From positions 171,060 to 235,059 of the forward strand of contig LLKB01000005.1 in assembly GCA_001414325.1 (NCBI GenBank): 64,000 nucleotides of DNA, given 5' to 3'. Below the pieces are notes generated by a model that saw only the letters and a list, made by a program, of their open reading frames with translations, did not search any database and had not been told where the DNA came from. The translations under genes and the position numbers were made by a program. The stretch's first letter is position 1. Each line of letters starts with the position of its first letter. Source of the stretch: Butyribacter intestini. Its GTDB lineage: Bacteria > Bacillota > Clostridia > Lachnospirales > Lachnospiraceae. Positions 26,303 through 35,256 of this stretch are shown in pieces.

Positions 26303-27913
26303 ATTCTTGTCCCCATTATGAGGATTCTTTTATTTAATTAAACACAAATTTACTGTATGTCAAGGGATGATTTGTTCTCGTCCCCTCGTTGGGGATTTCT
26401 TTATTTAATATCGTTTAAGTGATGAAAACAAGCGTTTGCGTGTTCTCGTCCCCTCGTTGGGGATTTCTTTATTTAATGGTGGTCGAGATGATGAATATAG
26501 AGATGGCATAAGTTCTCGTCCCCTCTCTGGGGATTCTTTTATTTAATACAAACAAACTTAGAGGTATCTTTGCTGAGAATGGAAGTTCTCGTCCCCTCTC
26601 TGGGGATTCTTTTATTTAATTTAAATTTTGCTACTATACAAATTAAATAAAACGTTCTCGTCCCCTCTCTGGGGATTCTTTTATTTAATCAAAAAGTTGT
26701 TGACAATCACAAAATGTTGTGATGTTCTCGTCCCCTCTCTGGGGATTCTTTTATTTAATAAGGTGCATGAAGTGAAAAGTGGCTGGATTTCTGGTTCTCG
26801 TCCCCTCTCTGGGGATTCTTTTATTTAATAAAGAAGCTGAAATCATAGCAAAAAATAAATTAAGTTCTCGTCCCCTCTCTGGGGATTCTTTTATTTAATT
26901 AAGTTTAATTTAGTTACAAAAAGGTGAGTAAAAAAGTTCTCGTCCCCTCTCTGGGGATTCTTTTATTTAATGTAAAATATATAATCAAAAAACGAAAGGT
27001 TAAAAAGTTCTCGTCCCCTCTCTGGGGATTCTTTTATTTAATCTAAATACAACTTTTGAGTGCTAATCTTTTGACCGTTCTCGTCCCCTCTCTGGGGATT
27101 CTTTTATTTAATCCGGAGATAGTTACGCATTATGCGACCTCAAAAGTTGTGTTCTCGTCCCCTCTCTGGGGATTCTTTTATTTAATACTTAGGCAAGTAT
27201 AACGAAGGCGAATTAATAGGCGTTCTCGTCCCCTCTCTGGGGATTCTTTTATTTAATAGTTGTTTTGAAGTTTGTGAAACAATCGCAAATAATAGTTCTC
27301 GTCCCCTCTCTGGGGATTCTTTTATTTAATCATATTTTCATATTTCTACTTCCTAAATTACATTTGTTCTCGTCCCCTCTCTGGGGATTCTTTTATTTAA
27401 TAGAGATTGTTATTTCAGAATTATCAAAAAACAATATCAGTTCTCGTCCCCTCTCTGGGGATTCTTTTATTTAATGTGTGCTTCGATTGAACTTTTTAAT
27501 GTATCAATCTCACGTTCTCGTCCCCTCTCTGGGGATTCTTTTATTTAATTCACTCTGTTCCATTATTTTATAATGTGTGACCTCCTCAGTTCTCGTCCCC
27601 TCTCTGGGGATTCTTTTATTTAATCTTGTGAAAAAATATCCTGCATGGACACAATGTTATGGTTCTCGTCCCCTCTCTGGGGATTCTTTTATTTAATTAA
27701 ATCCGATGGTTAAACGGAGATTGATAAAAGGTTCTCGTCCCCTCTCTGGGGATTCTTTTATTTAATAAAATTCAATATATTTTTTAAATACCACAATAAG
27801 ACCAGTTCTCGTCCCCTCTCTGGGGATTCTTTTATTTAATTCCCGGCTTGTGCTTCGCCTCTGTGTCCCCACATTTCGTTCTCGTCCCCTCTCTGGGGAT
27901 TCTTTTATTTAAT

Positions 27914-28048
27914 CCTGTCTTAGAGAACTCCGATAAACACTTGACTATTTTGTATGTTTGCGGCGGAAACATATAAGTACAATATTTCAGCCACAATATT
28001 TTCAGAAAAACTTTCTCAAAGCCCATGTTTATCGGTATCGGGGCAAAA
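27914..28048 (-). promoter_or_regulatory. CRISPR leader
   Basis: This 135-nt AT-rich stretch lies between the csm5 stop and the first, perfectly conserved repeat. Given the crRNA direction it must be the leader. It contains CCGATAAACA and TGTTTATCGG as widely spaced inverted copies and TTGTGG/TATATG promoter-like hexamers, but no convincing 17-nt spaced pair, so the array may also be transcribed through from the csm operon. Confidence 0.65.
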
Positions 28049-29158
28049 TTATGATTCTTCAGATATTTCTATCCGACATTTGCCCATCTCAACTATATTA
28101 CCACAATAATTCGTGCATTTCAACATATGTGGCGAAACTCCGTTTTTTACATCTTTATTATGACCATGTTTTCTAAATCTTACATTCATTATTTTGGCAA
28201 CAGTTTCCAACATACTCTTTCCTGTAAGCAGATTATACATAACCGTTTTTGTTCCATATCCGCATCCACCGCCAAGATAGATTGTATTTTTTTCTGCTGT
28301 TGTTTTTATAAACTTGTCTACATATACTTTTTTATACATATTATAAAAATTCTGTACTGCCTGTTCTATATCTGCTTTTGTTAATGAAACAATCTTGGTA
28401 TCAATACTTAAATCAAATTCAACAGTTACTCCTGCTCTTAAACTTTCTCTTAAAATATTAAGTGCATTTTTCCCACCATTCAATCCTATATCCACTTTCT
28501 GACATAAAGTTAAATCTTTATATTTAAGAGGTTTACTGTCACTAATGATAACACCTTTCATCTCATCATTTAAAGCATCTTCTCTCTTTCCTTCTTTACA
28601 ATTTAAGTTATTAAAACATAAACTTTCTGCCTGTTTTATTTCTCTGCCTAAAAATTTTCTTACCGGTCTTCCCTTATATATCGGATCGGCATTTATCACA
28701 TTTCGTCTTATCCGGTCATATTTTTCCGGATTTTTCATAATATCTTCTGCAAGCAGACAGGTTCTTAGAACTCCCTTTAAACTACTCCCCGGAATATATG
28801 GCAATCCATAAACATCTTTTACAAACTGCTGTATTGCAATCGGTCGGTTAAGATTTTCCAAGGCATCGGAACAGTCCATATGAATATTACACAATTTTTT
28901 TATTTCAGAATCACTATATCCAACAGATTTCAGCCAATTTAATAAAGGCATATTTTCACTCATAAGATACTGTTGATATTCATCATCCAAATTTCTATCC
29001 AATATATCATGAAACAATCTGTTCATATCAGGTATATATACTTCCTGACTATCCCTGTAATATACATACTCTTTTTTGTTTATCTCTTTTCCCGAACCTA
29101 TAAAAACCGGTGAAAGCGTTTTTAATTTAATCTTGTATCTTTTAATATAATTCTCCAT
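28049..29158 (-). CDS. csm5: Csm5, RAMP cap subunit of the type III-A complex
   Basis: A 369-residue RAMP protein. The N-terminal strand KTLSPVFIGSGKEINKKEYV and the GLPYIPGSSLKGVLRTCLLA motif (about 120-139) are the usual first RRM and Gly-rich loop; a second RAMP fold follows. In the complex Csm5 sits at the 3' end of the crRNA and helps maturation. The last 35 residues after GTKTVMYNLLTGK are unusually basic (RKHGHNKDVKNG). It is the last gene of the effector operon and lies next to the leader. Confidence 0.92.
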   Translation of the reverse strand: MENYIKRYKIKLKTLSPVFIGSGKEINKKEYVYYRDSQEVYIPDMNRLFHDILDRNLDDEYQQYLMSENMPLLNWLKSVGYSDSEIKKLCNIHMDCSDALENLNRPIAIQQFVKDVYGLPYIPGSSLKGVLRTCLLAEDIMKNPEKYDRIRRNVINADPIYKGRPVRKFLGREIKQAESLCFNNLNCKEGKREDALNDEMKGVIISDSKPLKYKDLTLCQKVDIGLNGGKNALNILRESLRAGVTVEFDLSIDTKIVSLTKADIEQAVQNFYNMYKKVYVDKFIKTTAEKNTIYLGGGCGYGTKTVMYNLLTGKSMLETVAKIMNVRFRKHGHNKDVKNGVSPHMLKCTNYCGNIVEMGKCRIEISEES

Positions 29159-29161
29159 ATC

Positions 29162-30085
29162 TTACACCCCCAGCATTATAGGTTTTGCATATCTCCATAC
29201 AGGATGCGTTCCCTGCCCGCCTACATTATATATATCACCGGTAAATCTTTTTTTCATATATGAACCGGCTTTTAAAAAGTAAATGTCCTGCTTTTTTACA
29301 AGTTCTTCTGCATAATTGTTTGAACTTATATAACCACTTCTTTTTTCAAGCAGATAGTTTGAGCCCTCTAAAACTTCCTCAATCTCACTGTCCTTTGGAA
29401 GCGATGTAGTCAGCAATATGTAGTCTGGTGCAGTATCTTCTAACTTTCCGACAACACTTTCAGATAAGTTCTGAGGTATCATAGAAAACTTTCCAAGTCC
29501 TGATGATGTTTTACCGCCTATCCCCTGAAACCCAAGAGAATCTATCAGGTTTTCAAGCATATACCGGTCATCTTCATCTTCATATCCGAGAAGAAAATAT
29601 AATCCACAATCCAATCTGTTATTAAAATGATATATTCCAACGGGAAATGGCTCAGATTTTTCCTCATTTCTCAGATTGACCGACTGTCTTACTTCAAATT
29701 CACCAAGTTTACTTAACCTGTCATTTTCTTTTTCTACATTAAGTTTTCCTGCAAAATAATCTTCTAATTTTTCTAATGAAAGATATTTAAGTTTCTTCCA
29801 TTTTTTCCTGTCTTTTGTATCACTTTCAGAACTTTCAACAGTATATAACGGTTTAGGAATATAAAGTTCATTGTCAATAAAAGGAAATCCGTCACTTATT
29901 TTCAATTTTCCACTATTAAATTTTTCATATACATTTTGCAAGTTCTTTTCTCCAAACTTTAAAGCTTCTATACAAAAAGCAGAAAAAAGCGTATCTGCAC
30001 AAAATGTACTTTTGGTATCATTTAACATTCCATCACCAAAATGAACCCCCGTCTGAAAGCATAATTTATATGCTATATATTTCAT
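29162..30085 (-). CDS. csm4: Csm4, RAMP subunit binding the crRNA 5' handle
   Basis: A 307-residue Cas5-like RAMP protein (YKLCFQTGVHFGDGM near the start; SGLGKFSM Gly-rich motif near residue 198). Csm4 contacts Cas10 and the crRNA 5' tag. It is 3 nt from csm5 and 14 nt from csm3, in one transcription unit. All visible elements of the family are present and the length is normal. Confidence 0.9.
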   Translation of the reverse strand: MKYIAYKLCFQTGVHFGDGMLNDTKSTFCADTLFSAFCIEALKFGEKNLQNVYEKFNSGKLKISDGFPFIDNELYIPKPLYTVESSESDTKDRKKWKKLKYLSLEKLEDYFAGKLNVEKENDRLSKLGEFEVRQSVNLRNEEKSEPFPVGIYHFNNRLDCGLYFLLGYEDEDDRYMLENLIDSLGFQGIGGKTSSGLGKFSMIPQNLSESVVGKLEDTAPDYILLTTSLPKDSEIEEVLEGSNYLLEKRSGYISSNNYAEELVKKQDIYFLKAGSYMKKRFTGDIYNVGGQGTHPVWRYAKPIMLGV

Positions 30086-30099
30086 ACAACCTCTTTTCT

Positions 30100-30756
30100 T
30101 TATTCTGCCAATATCTCGTTACATTTGTCTATTATCTCATCTGCGACATCACCCACAACAACATCTGCTGCAACACCTGAAAACTTTACCTTTCCATATC
30201 CTCTTGAGCCGCTTCCACCAAGATAATCGTACGACAAAAGTGTCATTCCTTCTTTTAATAAAGCTATATCCTCTATTATCTCATCCTCGTTCTCTACATT
30301 ATAGATTAACTGTAACGGAAATGTCGCCCCTCTTACTACACGCTCTATCTGACGCGGGTTTGCTTCTGATGTCATCCTGCTTATCGTATTTTCAAATTTT
30401 GCCTCAGTCTGACCTTGTAGTCCTAACTTTTTTAATTCTGTCCAGTTATCCATTACCATATCTGAAAAAATAAGTCTGCTGTTTTTCAATTTGTCTTTTT
30501 TAGCACAGCCAAACAATCTCAATATATTGTCTGAATCATCATCCGCTGTCTTTTCAAAGTCATTTGGATATGCTTTTGCCAAAAGACTTCTTATCTTTCC
30601 TTTAAGACTGCTTCCCGGTATCATCGGAAGATCACTATAAGCATCTCTTACAACCGGCGAGTCAATCGCTCCTATCGCTGCAAATGCATCAGATGCCCCT
30701 ATATGTAATCCCGAAACTACTTTTATTTCTCCCGTTATTTCTATTTTTGCAAACAT
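30100..30756 (-). CDS. csm3: Csm3, backbone RAMP and target-RNA nuclease
   Basis: A 218-residue RAMP protein. The segment FAAIGAIDSPVVRDAYSDLP holds D32, matching the catalytic Asp of characterised Csm3, followed by MIPGSSLKGKIRSLLAKAY. Another Gly-rich loop (YLGGSGSRGYGKVKF) is near residue 190. Several copies form the backbone and cut bound target RNA every 6 nt. The active-site Asp is kept, so RNA cleavage should be intact. Confidence 0.95.
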   Translation of the reverse strand: MFAKIEITGEIKVVSGLHIGASDAFAAIGAIDSPVVRDAYSDLPMIPGSSLKGKIRSLLAKAYPNDFEKTADDDSDNILRLFGCAKKDKLKNSRLIFSDMVMDNWTELKKLGLQGQTEAKFENTISRMTSEANPRQIERVVRGATFPLQLIYNVENEDEIIEDIALLKEGMTLLSYDYLGGSGSRGYGKVKFSGVAADVVVGDVADEIIDKCNEILAE

Positions 30757-30792
30757 AAACTACCTCCAATTCATTTTTTCTTATAGTCTTAC

Positions 30793-31170
30793 TTAATCTC
30801 TACCACCATTAAATTTGTGATATGCCACTATTGATTCAATATACTTACAAAATAAAATGCATCTCTGCTTATCATTGCCAACCCAGTCAATTATTTCAAA
30901 TATCTTTGCTACTTCAATCAAATTTTTAACTGCTTTTTCCCGTCCGGCTTCATATGCAAATCGCATTTTAAGATACTTAAGTCTTTCCACCATATCTTCA
31001 TTAAGTTTATCTGCCGGATGATGAATCACTTCATTATATATAGTTGATATCATACTAAGAATATTTCTTATTTTGGATGTAGTCAAAATCAAATTTCCAT
31101 TTTTATTACGCTCCAATCTTTTTACAGCGTTTTCTGCCATATCCACATAATTTGTTTTTTCTAATACCAC
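30793..31170 (-). CDS. csm2: Csm2, small helical subunit
   Basis: A 125-residue all-helical protein typical of Csm2 (KIRNILSMISTIYNEVI and RLKYLKMRFAYEAGREKAVK). It forms the inner filament of the type III-A complex and contacts crRNA-target duplex. It lies between cas10 and csm3 with short gaps. It is of normal length. Confidence 0.9.
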   Translation of the reverse strand: MVLEKTNYVDMAENAVKRLERNKNGNLILTTSKIRNILSMISTIYNEVIHHPADKLNEDMVERLKYLKMRFAYEAGREKAVKNLIEVAKIFEIIDWVGNDKQRCILFCKYIESIVAYHKFNGGRD

Positions 31171-31248
31171 TATTTAACCCTCCTTGTCCTATTGTGTATT
31201 CTCTAAAGTCCTTGTAAATAAGTCATTCAAAGAGTACATTATGTTAAT

Positions 31249-33639
31249 TTAATATTCATCTCTTATAAGATACACATATAAGTATATCGCTGCTATAAAT
31301 TCCTTTTTATCCTTTTCACACCCTATCCATTTATAAATAGTTGATGAAAAGAAATTAATTTCCTTAATCTGATCAGCCTTTTTATCCTTTTTCAATGCTT
31401 CTTCAAGTCTCGCAAGTGTATATGCAAGTCTCGCAAGATTTATCTTATCATCCTCCATTCCACGAATCAGTTCCAAAATCCTATATAAAAATGCTTTTCC
31501 TTTTTCTGGAGTTTTCATAAAAAACTTTTTAATGAAATTTAATTTAATCCTTACTACATTATTTTCAAAATCCTTCCACGAAAAAGTCATGTCCTGAGTA
31601 AGACTCAAACTATTATTTCCACTTTTCTCCTGTGGCGGTGTAAAAAGCGTTATCGCATTTTTCTCCTGCTTTGTAGCTTCATTTCTATATTTCTTTGAAC
31701 ATTCCTCAAGTTCACCCGTAAGCCTTGCCATATTGTTAATAGGATACTTTGCAGGATATATTCCGATTCCACCCGAAATCGTAAGAGTATCCTGTGAAAA
31801 TTCTTTTAAACTTTTTTGAAGGTCAACCGCAAATCCAACTACATCATCCCAGCTTCCAACTACAAATACATCATCCCCGCCTGAATAAACAATAGTTGCA
31901 TTTCTTTTTCCTCTTTCTTCTTCCTTTTTGTCAGCTATATAAAACTCACCATTTTCAAGAATATAATTTATATGATATTTAAAAAACATTGACATTTTTC
32001 GTGAGAATGTCGCTGTTCTCGAAATTGTCATATATTTTTCTCCATACTTTTCACTCGCAAAACCATTTACAAACGCATCCCCAAGATTATCTACATCTGC
32101 ACGAAATACTGCAATACGATTTATTCCCTCTGATTTTTTGGCAAGTTCTTCAAAACTATCTCCTAAAGTGTAATCTCCTACCCACAGATTTTTTACCACT
32201 TTAAAACCTGTATAAGACTTATTTTTAGTATATGCTCTGATATAAGAACTATCGTCCTGTTTCATTTTCTCCAGCAGTTCTTTTCTGTTGTCTGCAACAA
32301 GGTATCTGCCAAATGGAAGTGGAAGTGCCGCTTTATCCTTTGGATTTTCAGTAACTATATAAAATCCTTTATATAATATATTCTGCGACATATCTATCAT
32401 AGCATTACATACACTACATATATCATCATCTTCCAATAGTTTTGATGTTCTCCTGCATACCCTGCATTCACGGGTACCATCTTTTTTGCCCTCGGAATTT
32501 AATTTTATAATCTGTGCCGCACTGTATCTTTTCATCTTCTTTTGAGATATCATTTTTGACACATTTTTATAAATTTGTCTGTATGCCCCTTCCGGTTTGT
32601 TGTGAAGTTCATTTGCACTGCACTCTGCGTATCCACATCCCAAAAACAAAGCAGTTTTAAATTCGCCAAGCAACCATTCATTTATTTTTGACTCAAACTC
32701 CGCTATCTTCTGTTTTATATTTTCAGTATTTGCCGTTATTATATAAGCGTGTCCTCCGCCTGAATAGATAAGATTTGCTCTCGACATACCTATATAGTCT
32801 AACAGTTCATCAATAAGATTTTCCATAAATATTTCAAGATAAAAAGACCTTGAACGGAGCATCCTGAGTGCATTTTTACTTGCTATAGTATAAATAAAGT
32901 CCTGTATTCCTGACATATCCATACTAAATAACAAAAATACTTTTTTGTCATAAAATCCTGATGCACCCTTAAATAATGTTTCCTTATAATCAGAAATATT
33001 ATTTTCATCCAGCCATTCCTTTATACTTGCTGCTATCGCCGCCGTAAGTTTAACATGGTCGTATAACGAAATGTCCGCAACCTCAGACTTCATAGTTGAT
33101 GATGGAATATATGACAACTGTACTTCTAATACTTCAAGCAGTGAATTAAGATAATTATTATCCCATGTAATACCACGAAGATTATTCTCTATTTCATTTA
33201 CTATTTTTCCATAAAAAACCTCATCAAAACCTGTTGAAACAGATGTCGGATAATTTATGGTTTTGTTTAACTGCTCCGCACTATAACATAATTTTTCATC
33301 ATTACCATTTAACAGATTGAAAATACTCTGCAACGACATTTCCCTGTCAAATCCGGATTCTTCTTCCTGAGTTTTACGCCTGTCGCTTGCTGAAGCTATA
33401 TTGTCAGCAATGTATGTAATATACGCCAGCGAATTATTTTCTATCCGGGCATTTTTTAATAATGAAGCATGATGATAAAGCACCTGTTCTAATATCTTCC
33501 GGTCCTCGATATGCACAACATCTTTTAAATATTCATATCCGCTTCTGCTGTGATTTCTTCCATCATTATATCTATACAGTAACTTACCAATATCATGCAA
33601 TAGTGCACCTATTGCCAGTTTTACATTTTCTTGTGTCAA
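31249..33639 (-). CDS. cas10: Cas10 (Csm1), signal-generating large subunit
   Basis: A 796-residue Cas10. An HD nuclease domain carries HD at residues 15-16 (LLHDIGKL), a first palm domain contains YSGGGHAYI near 293-301, a zinc finger uses C392/C395 and C408/C411, and the second palm carries GGDD at 587-590. The GGDD cyclase makes cyclic oligoadenylate when target RNA is bound, which fits the csm6 gene at the end of the locus. HD and GGDD are both intact, so DNA cleavage and signalling are expected. Confidence 0.96.
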   Translation of the reverse strand: MTQENVKLAIGALLHDIGKLLYRYNDGRNHSRSGYEYLKDVVHIEDRKILEQVLYHHASLLKNARIENNSLAYITYIADNIASASDRRKTQEEESGFDREMSLQSIFNLLNGNDEKLCYSAEQLNKTINYPTSVSTGFDEVFYGKIVNEIENNLRGITWDNNYLNSLLEVLEVQLSYIPSSTMKSEVADISLYDHVKLTAAIAASIKEWLDENNISDYKETLFKGASGFYDKKVFLLFSMDMSGIQDFIYTIASKNALRMLRSRSFYLEIFMENLIDELLDYIGMSRANLIYSGGGHAYIITANTENIKQKIAEFESKINEWLLGEFKTALFLGCGYAECSANELHNKPEGAYRQIYKNVSKMISQKKMKRYSAAQIIKLNSEGKKDGTRECRVCRRTSKLLEDDDICSVCNAMIDMSQNILYKGFYIVTENPKDKAALPLPFGRYLVADNRKELLEKMKQDDSSYIRAYTKNKSYTGFKVVKNLWVGDYTLGDSFEELAKKSEGINRIAVFRADVDNLGDAFVNGFASEKYGEKYMTISRTATFSRKMSMFFKYHINYILENGEFYIADKKEEERGKRNATIVYSGGDDVFVVGSWDDVVGFAVDLQKSLKEFSQDTLTISGGIGIYPAKYPINNMARLTGELEECSKKYRNEATKQEKNAITLFTPPQEKSGNNSLSLTQDMTFSWKDFENNVVRIKLNFIKKFFMKTPEKGKAFLYRILELIRGMEDDKINLARLAYTLARLEEALKKDKKADQIKEINFFSSTIYKWIGCEKDKKEFIAAIYLYVYLIRDEY

Positions 33640-33640
33640 T

Positions 33641-34396
33641 TTATTCGCCCCTTTCCTTATGTTCTACACTTATCGCTCCCATACCTATTGAAGACTTAAT
33701 ACCTACCCCGGTATATTCCCCAAGCATAAGAAGATAATTTACAAGATTCACAAGACTTTGTGAACTCTTCACAAGTATCGTTATCTTTCCTAAAAATGCC
33801 GGTATTTTCACACCCTCAAGATAAAAAACTGTGCTTCTAAGATTATACTGTGTTATAAAAGTCTTTTCTTCCAGCAAAGCAAGTACCTCATCATCGTAAA
33901 CTTCATTGTCACTGCATATGGCATCATGCTTTTTCATCAAACTCCTGAATATCCAATGAATAGTGGGATAATTTTTATAATTCCCCTCACTTTTAAATGA
34001 AGTCGGTGATAAAAAATTAATCGTAAAAAAATGTCCATAATCAGTAAAATACTGTTGTTTCATAAAACTTTTCATAGAAATCTGTTCCATCTTTTTACCG
34101 ATAATTTCAAATTTCATATCACTGTATTTAACATTTATAACTAAAACATCATCTTCCATAAATGGCTTTATAACTTTTTCAAAAGCCTCTTTAGTAGCGG
34201 TTAAAATATTCCACCATATATTATTGTCTTTGTATTGTATATATTGGCTATAGGGATTTATCTGATTTTCGTGCAGCCATGCCGCCGTTTTAGAACCCAC
34301 AACTTCCATTAACACACCTTGAAAAACCGATGACATACTCATAGAAATTTTTTTATCTGAATCTGATTTTAAACTTAAAACTAATTTTGCTAACAT
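33641..34396 (-). CDS. cas6: Cas6 pre-crRNA endoribonuclease
   Basis: A 251-residue Cas6 with two ferredoxin-like folds and the C-terminal Gly-rich loop GEYTGVGIKSSIGMGAI. It cuts within repeats to leave the 8-nt ACGAGAAC handle. Its stop lies 1 nt before the cas10 start region. As first gene of the operon it follows a strong promoter and AGGAGG site. Confidence 0.9.
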   Translation of the reverse strand: MLAKLVLSLKSDSDKKISMSMSSVFQGVLMEVVGSKTAAWLHENQINPYSQYIQYKDNNIWWNILTATKEAFEKVIKPFMEDDVLVINVKYSDMKFEIIGKKMEQISMKSFMKQQYFTDYGHFFTINFLSPTSFKSEGNYKNYPTIHWIFRSLMKKHDAICSDNEVYDDEVLALLEEKTFITQYNLRSTVFYLEGVKIPAFLGKITILVKSSQSLVNLVNYLLMLGEYTGVGIKSSIGMGAISVEHKERGE

Positions 34397-34428
34397 TTAA
34401 ACCTCCTCTTTTGTCCCCTTATATTATT

Positions 34429-34457
34429 ATTATACAACTCTATGACATTTTGTGCAA
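34429..34457 (-). promoter_or_regulatory. Promoter of the cas6-csm operon
   Basis: On the minus strand TTGCAC (34457-34452) and a perfect TATAAT (34434-34429) are 17 nt apart, about 33 nt before the cas6 start codon. Confidence 0.75.
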
Positions 34458-34522
34458 CTTTTATTTTTTCAAGTTTATATTTTCTGCTTTTTTTATGCAA
34501 AAAGACGATTATAATACAACAA

Positions 34523-34557
34523 AATCTCCTCATAAATTTGCATCTTATGAGGAGATT
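34523..34557 (-). terminator. Terminator of the gamma carbonic anhydrase gene
   Basis: A perfect 13-bp stem, AATCTCCTCATAA with TTATGAGGAGATT, 9-nt loop, followed on the minus strand by TTTTGTTGT. It separates the carbonic anhydrase gene from the cas operon. Confidence 0.65.
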
Positions 34558-34587
34558 ACCATGTGTTCAAATATAATATTAACTGCT

Positions 34588-35079
34588 TTATTTTATTCCC
34601 CCAAACCTCTCCTTCGCCTCTTTTACATACTCCCCCGCATTTTTTATATTCGCTTCTAGTTCTTCGTCTCTTATCTTTCTTACAACCTTACCCGGATTTC
34701 CAAGCACTACCGAGCCGTCAGGCACATCAACACCACCTGTTACAAGTGCACCTGCTCCTATCAGGCAATTCTTCCCTATCTTACAGCCATTAAGCAATAT
34801 TGCACCCATACCGATAAGAGAGCAGTCCCCAATCTCACAGCCATGTATTATCGCACCGTGTCCGATGGTCACTTTGTCACCTATACGAACCGGATACCCC
34901 TCATCGACATGAATTACGCAGTTATCCTGAATATTACTTTTTCTTCCTATGTAAACCTTGTCCGCATCAGCCCTTATGGTTGCATGATACCATACATTGA
35001 CATCCTCAGCCAAAGTGACATCCCCGATTATATCAGCACTCGGAGCCATATAACAATTTCCTTTTTTTATAACAGGCAT
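34588..35079 (-). CDS. Gamma-carbonic anhydrase-like hexapeptide protein
   Basis: A 163-residue left-handed beta-helix protein of the gamma-CA/PaaY group. Hexapeptide repeats (IGDVTL, IGRKSN, IGDKVT, IGDCSL, IGKNCL) run through it. The metal-binding His residues are in NCVIHVD and TIGHGAIIHGC, the expected spacing. Function may be CO2 hydration or acyl-CoA related; relatives are not always active carbonic anhydrases. It is a single gene. Confidence 0.88.
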   Translation of the reverse strand: MPVIKKGNCYMAPSADIIGDVTLAEDVNVWYHATIRADADKVYIGRKSNIQDNCVIHVDEGYPVRIGDKVTIGHGAIIHGCEIGDCSLIGMGAILLNGCKIGKNCLIGAGALVTGGVDVPDGSVVLGNPGKVVRKIRDEELEANIKNAGEYVKEAKERFGGIK

Positions 35080-35256
35080 AATTCTACTTCCCTTTCCATT
35101 CTTTATTTAATCAAGCGGATATTCACAATCCACTTAAAGCCATATAGTTATTTAATACACTTAATAGCCGGCAAAGTGTTTATTTCATTTCTAAAATATA
35201 TCTATCATAGATAATTATAACAAAAAAACATAATCACCTCAAATACAAAGTATCTT

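Larger units (their letters stand above)
25285..27913 (-). CRISPR. Type III-A CRISPR array, about 35 repeats in three blocks
   Basis: The 36-nt repeats start GTTCTCGTCCCC and end TTTTATTTAAT on the plus strand. On the minus strand they end GGGGACGAGAAC, whose last 8 nt (ACGAGAAC) equal the known 5' handle of type III-A crRNAs, so the array is read right to left. Stem arms are TCCCC/GGGGA. Block 1: 5 repeats, 25285-25598. Block 2: 7 repeats, 25720-26182. Block 3: 23 repeats, 26303-27913. Spacers are 32-39 nt, 32 in total. Repeats near 27913 are identical, those near 25285 are degenerate, fitting a leader at the right. Confidence 0.97.

Noticed and set aside
25850-27474. Several plus-strand frames with repeated SSPLWGFFYL-like peptides
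   Set aside because: They are translations of the CRISPR repeats and are on the strand opposite to crRNA.
27832-28026. 64-residue open frame on the minus strand across the leader
   Set aside because: It runs through two repeats and the leader, has no ribosome site and codes for nothing recognisable.
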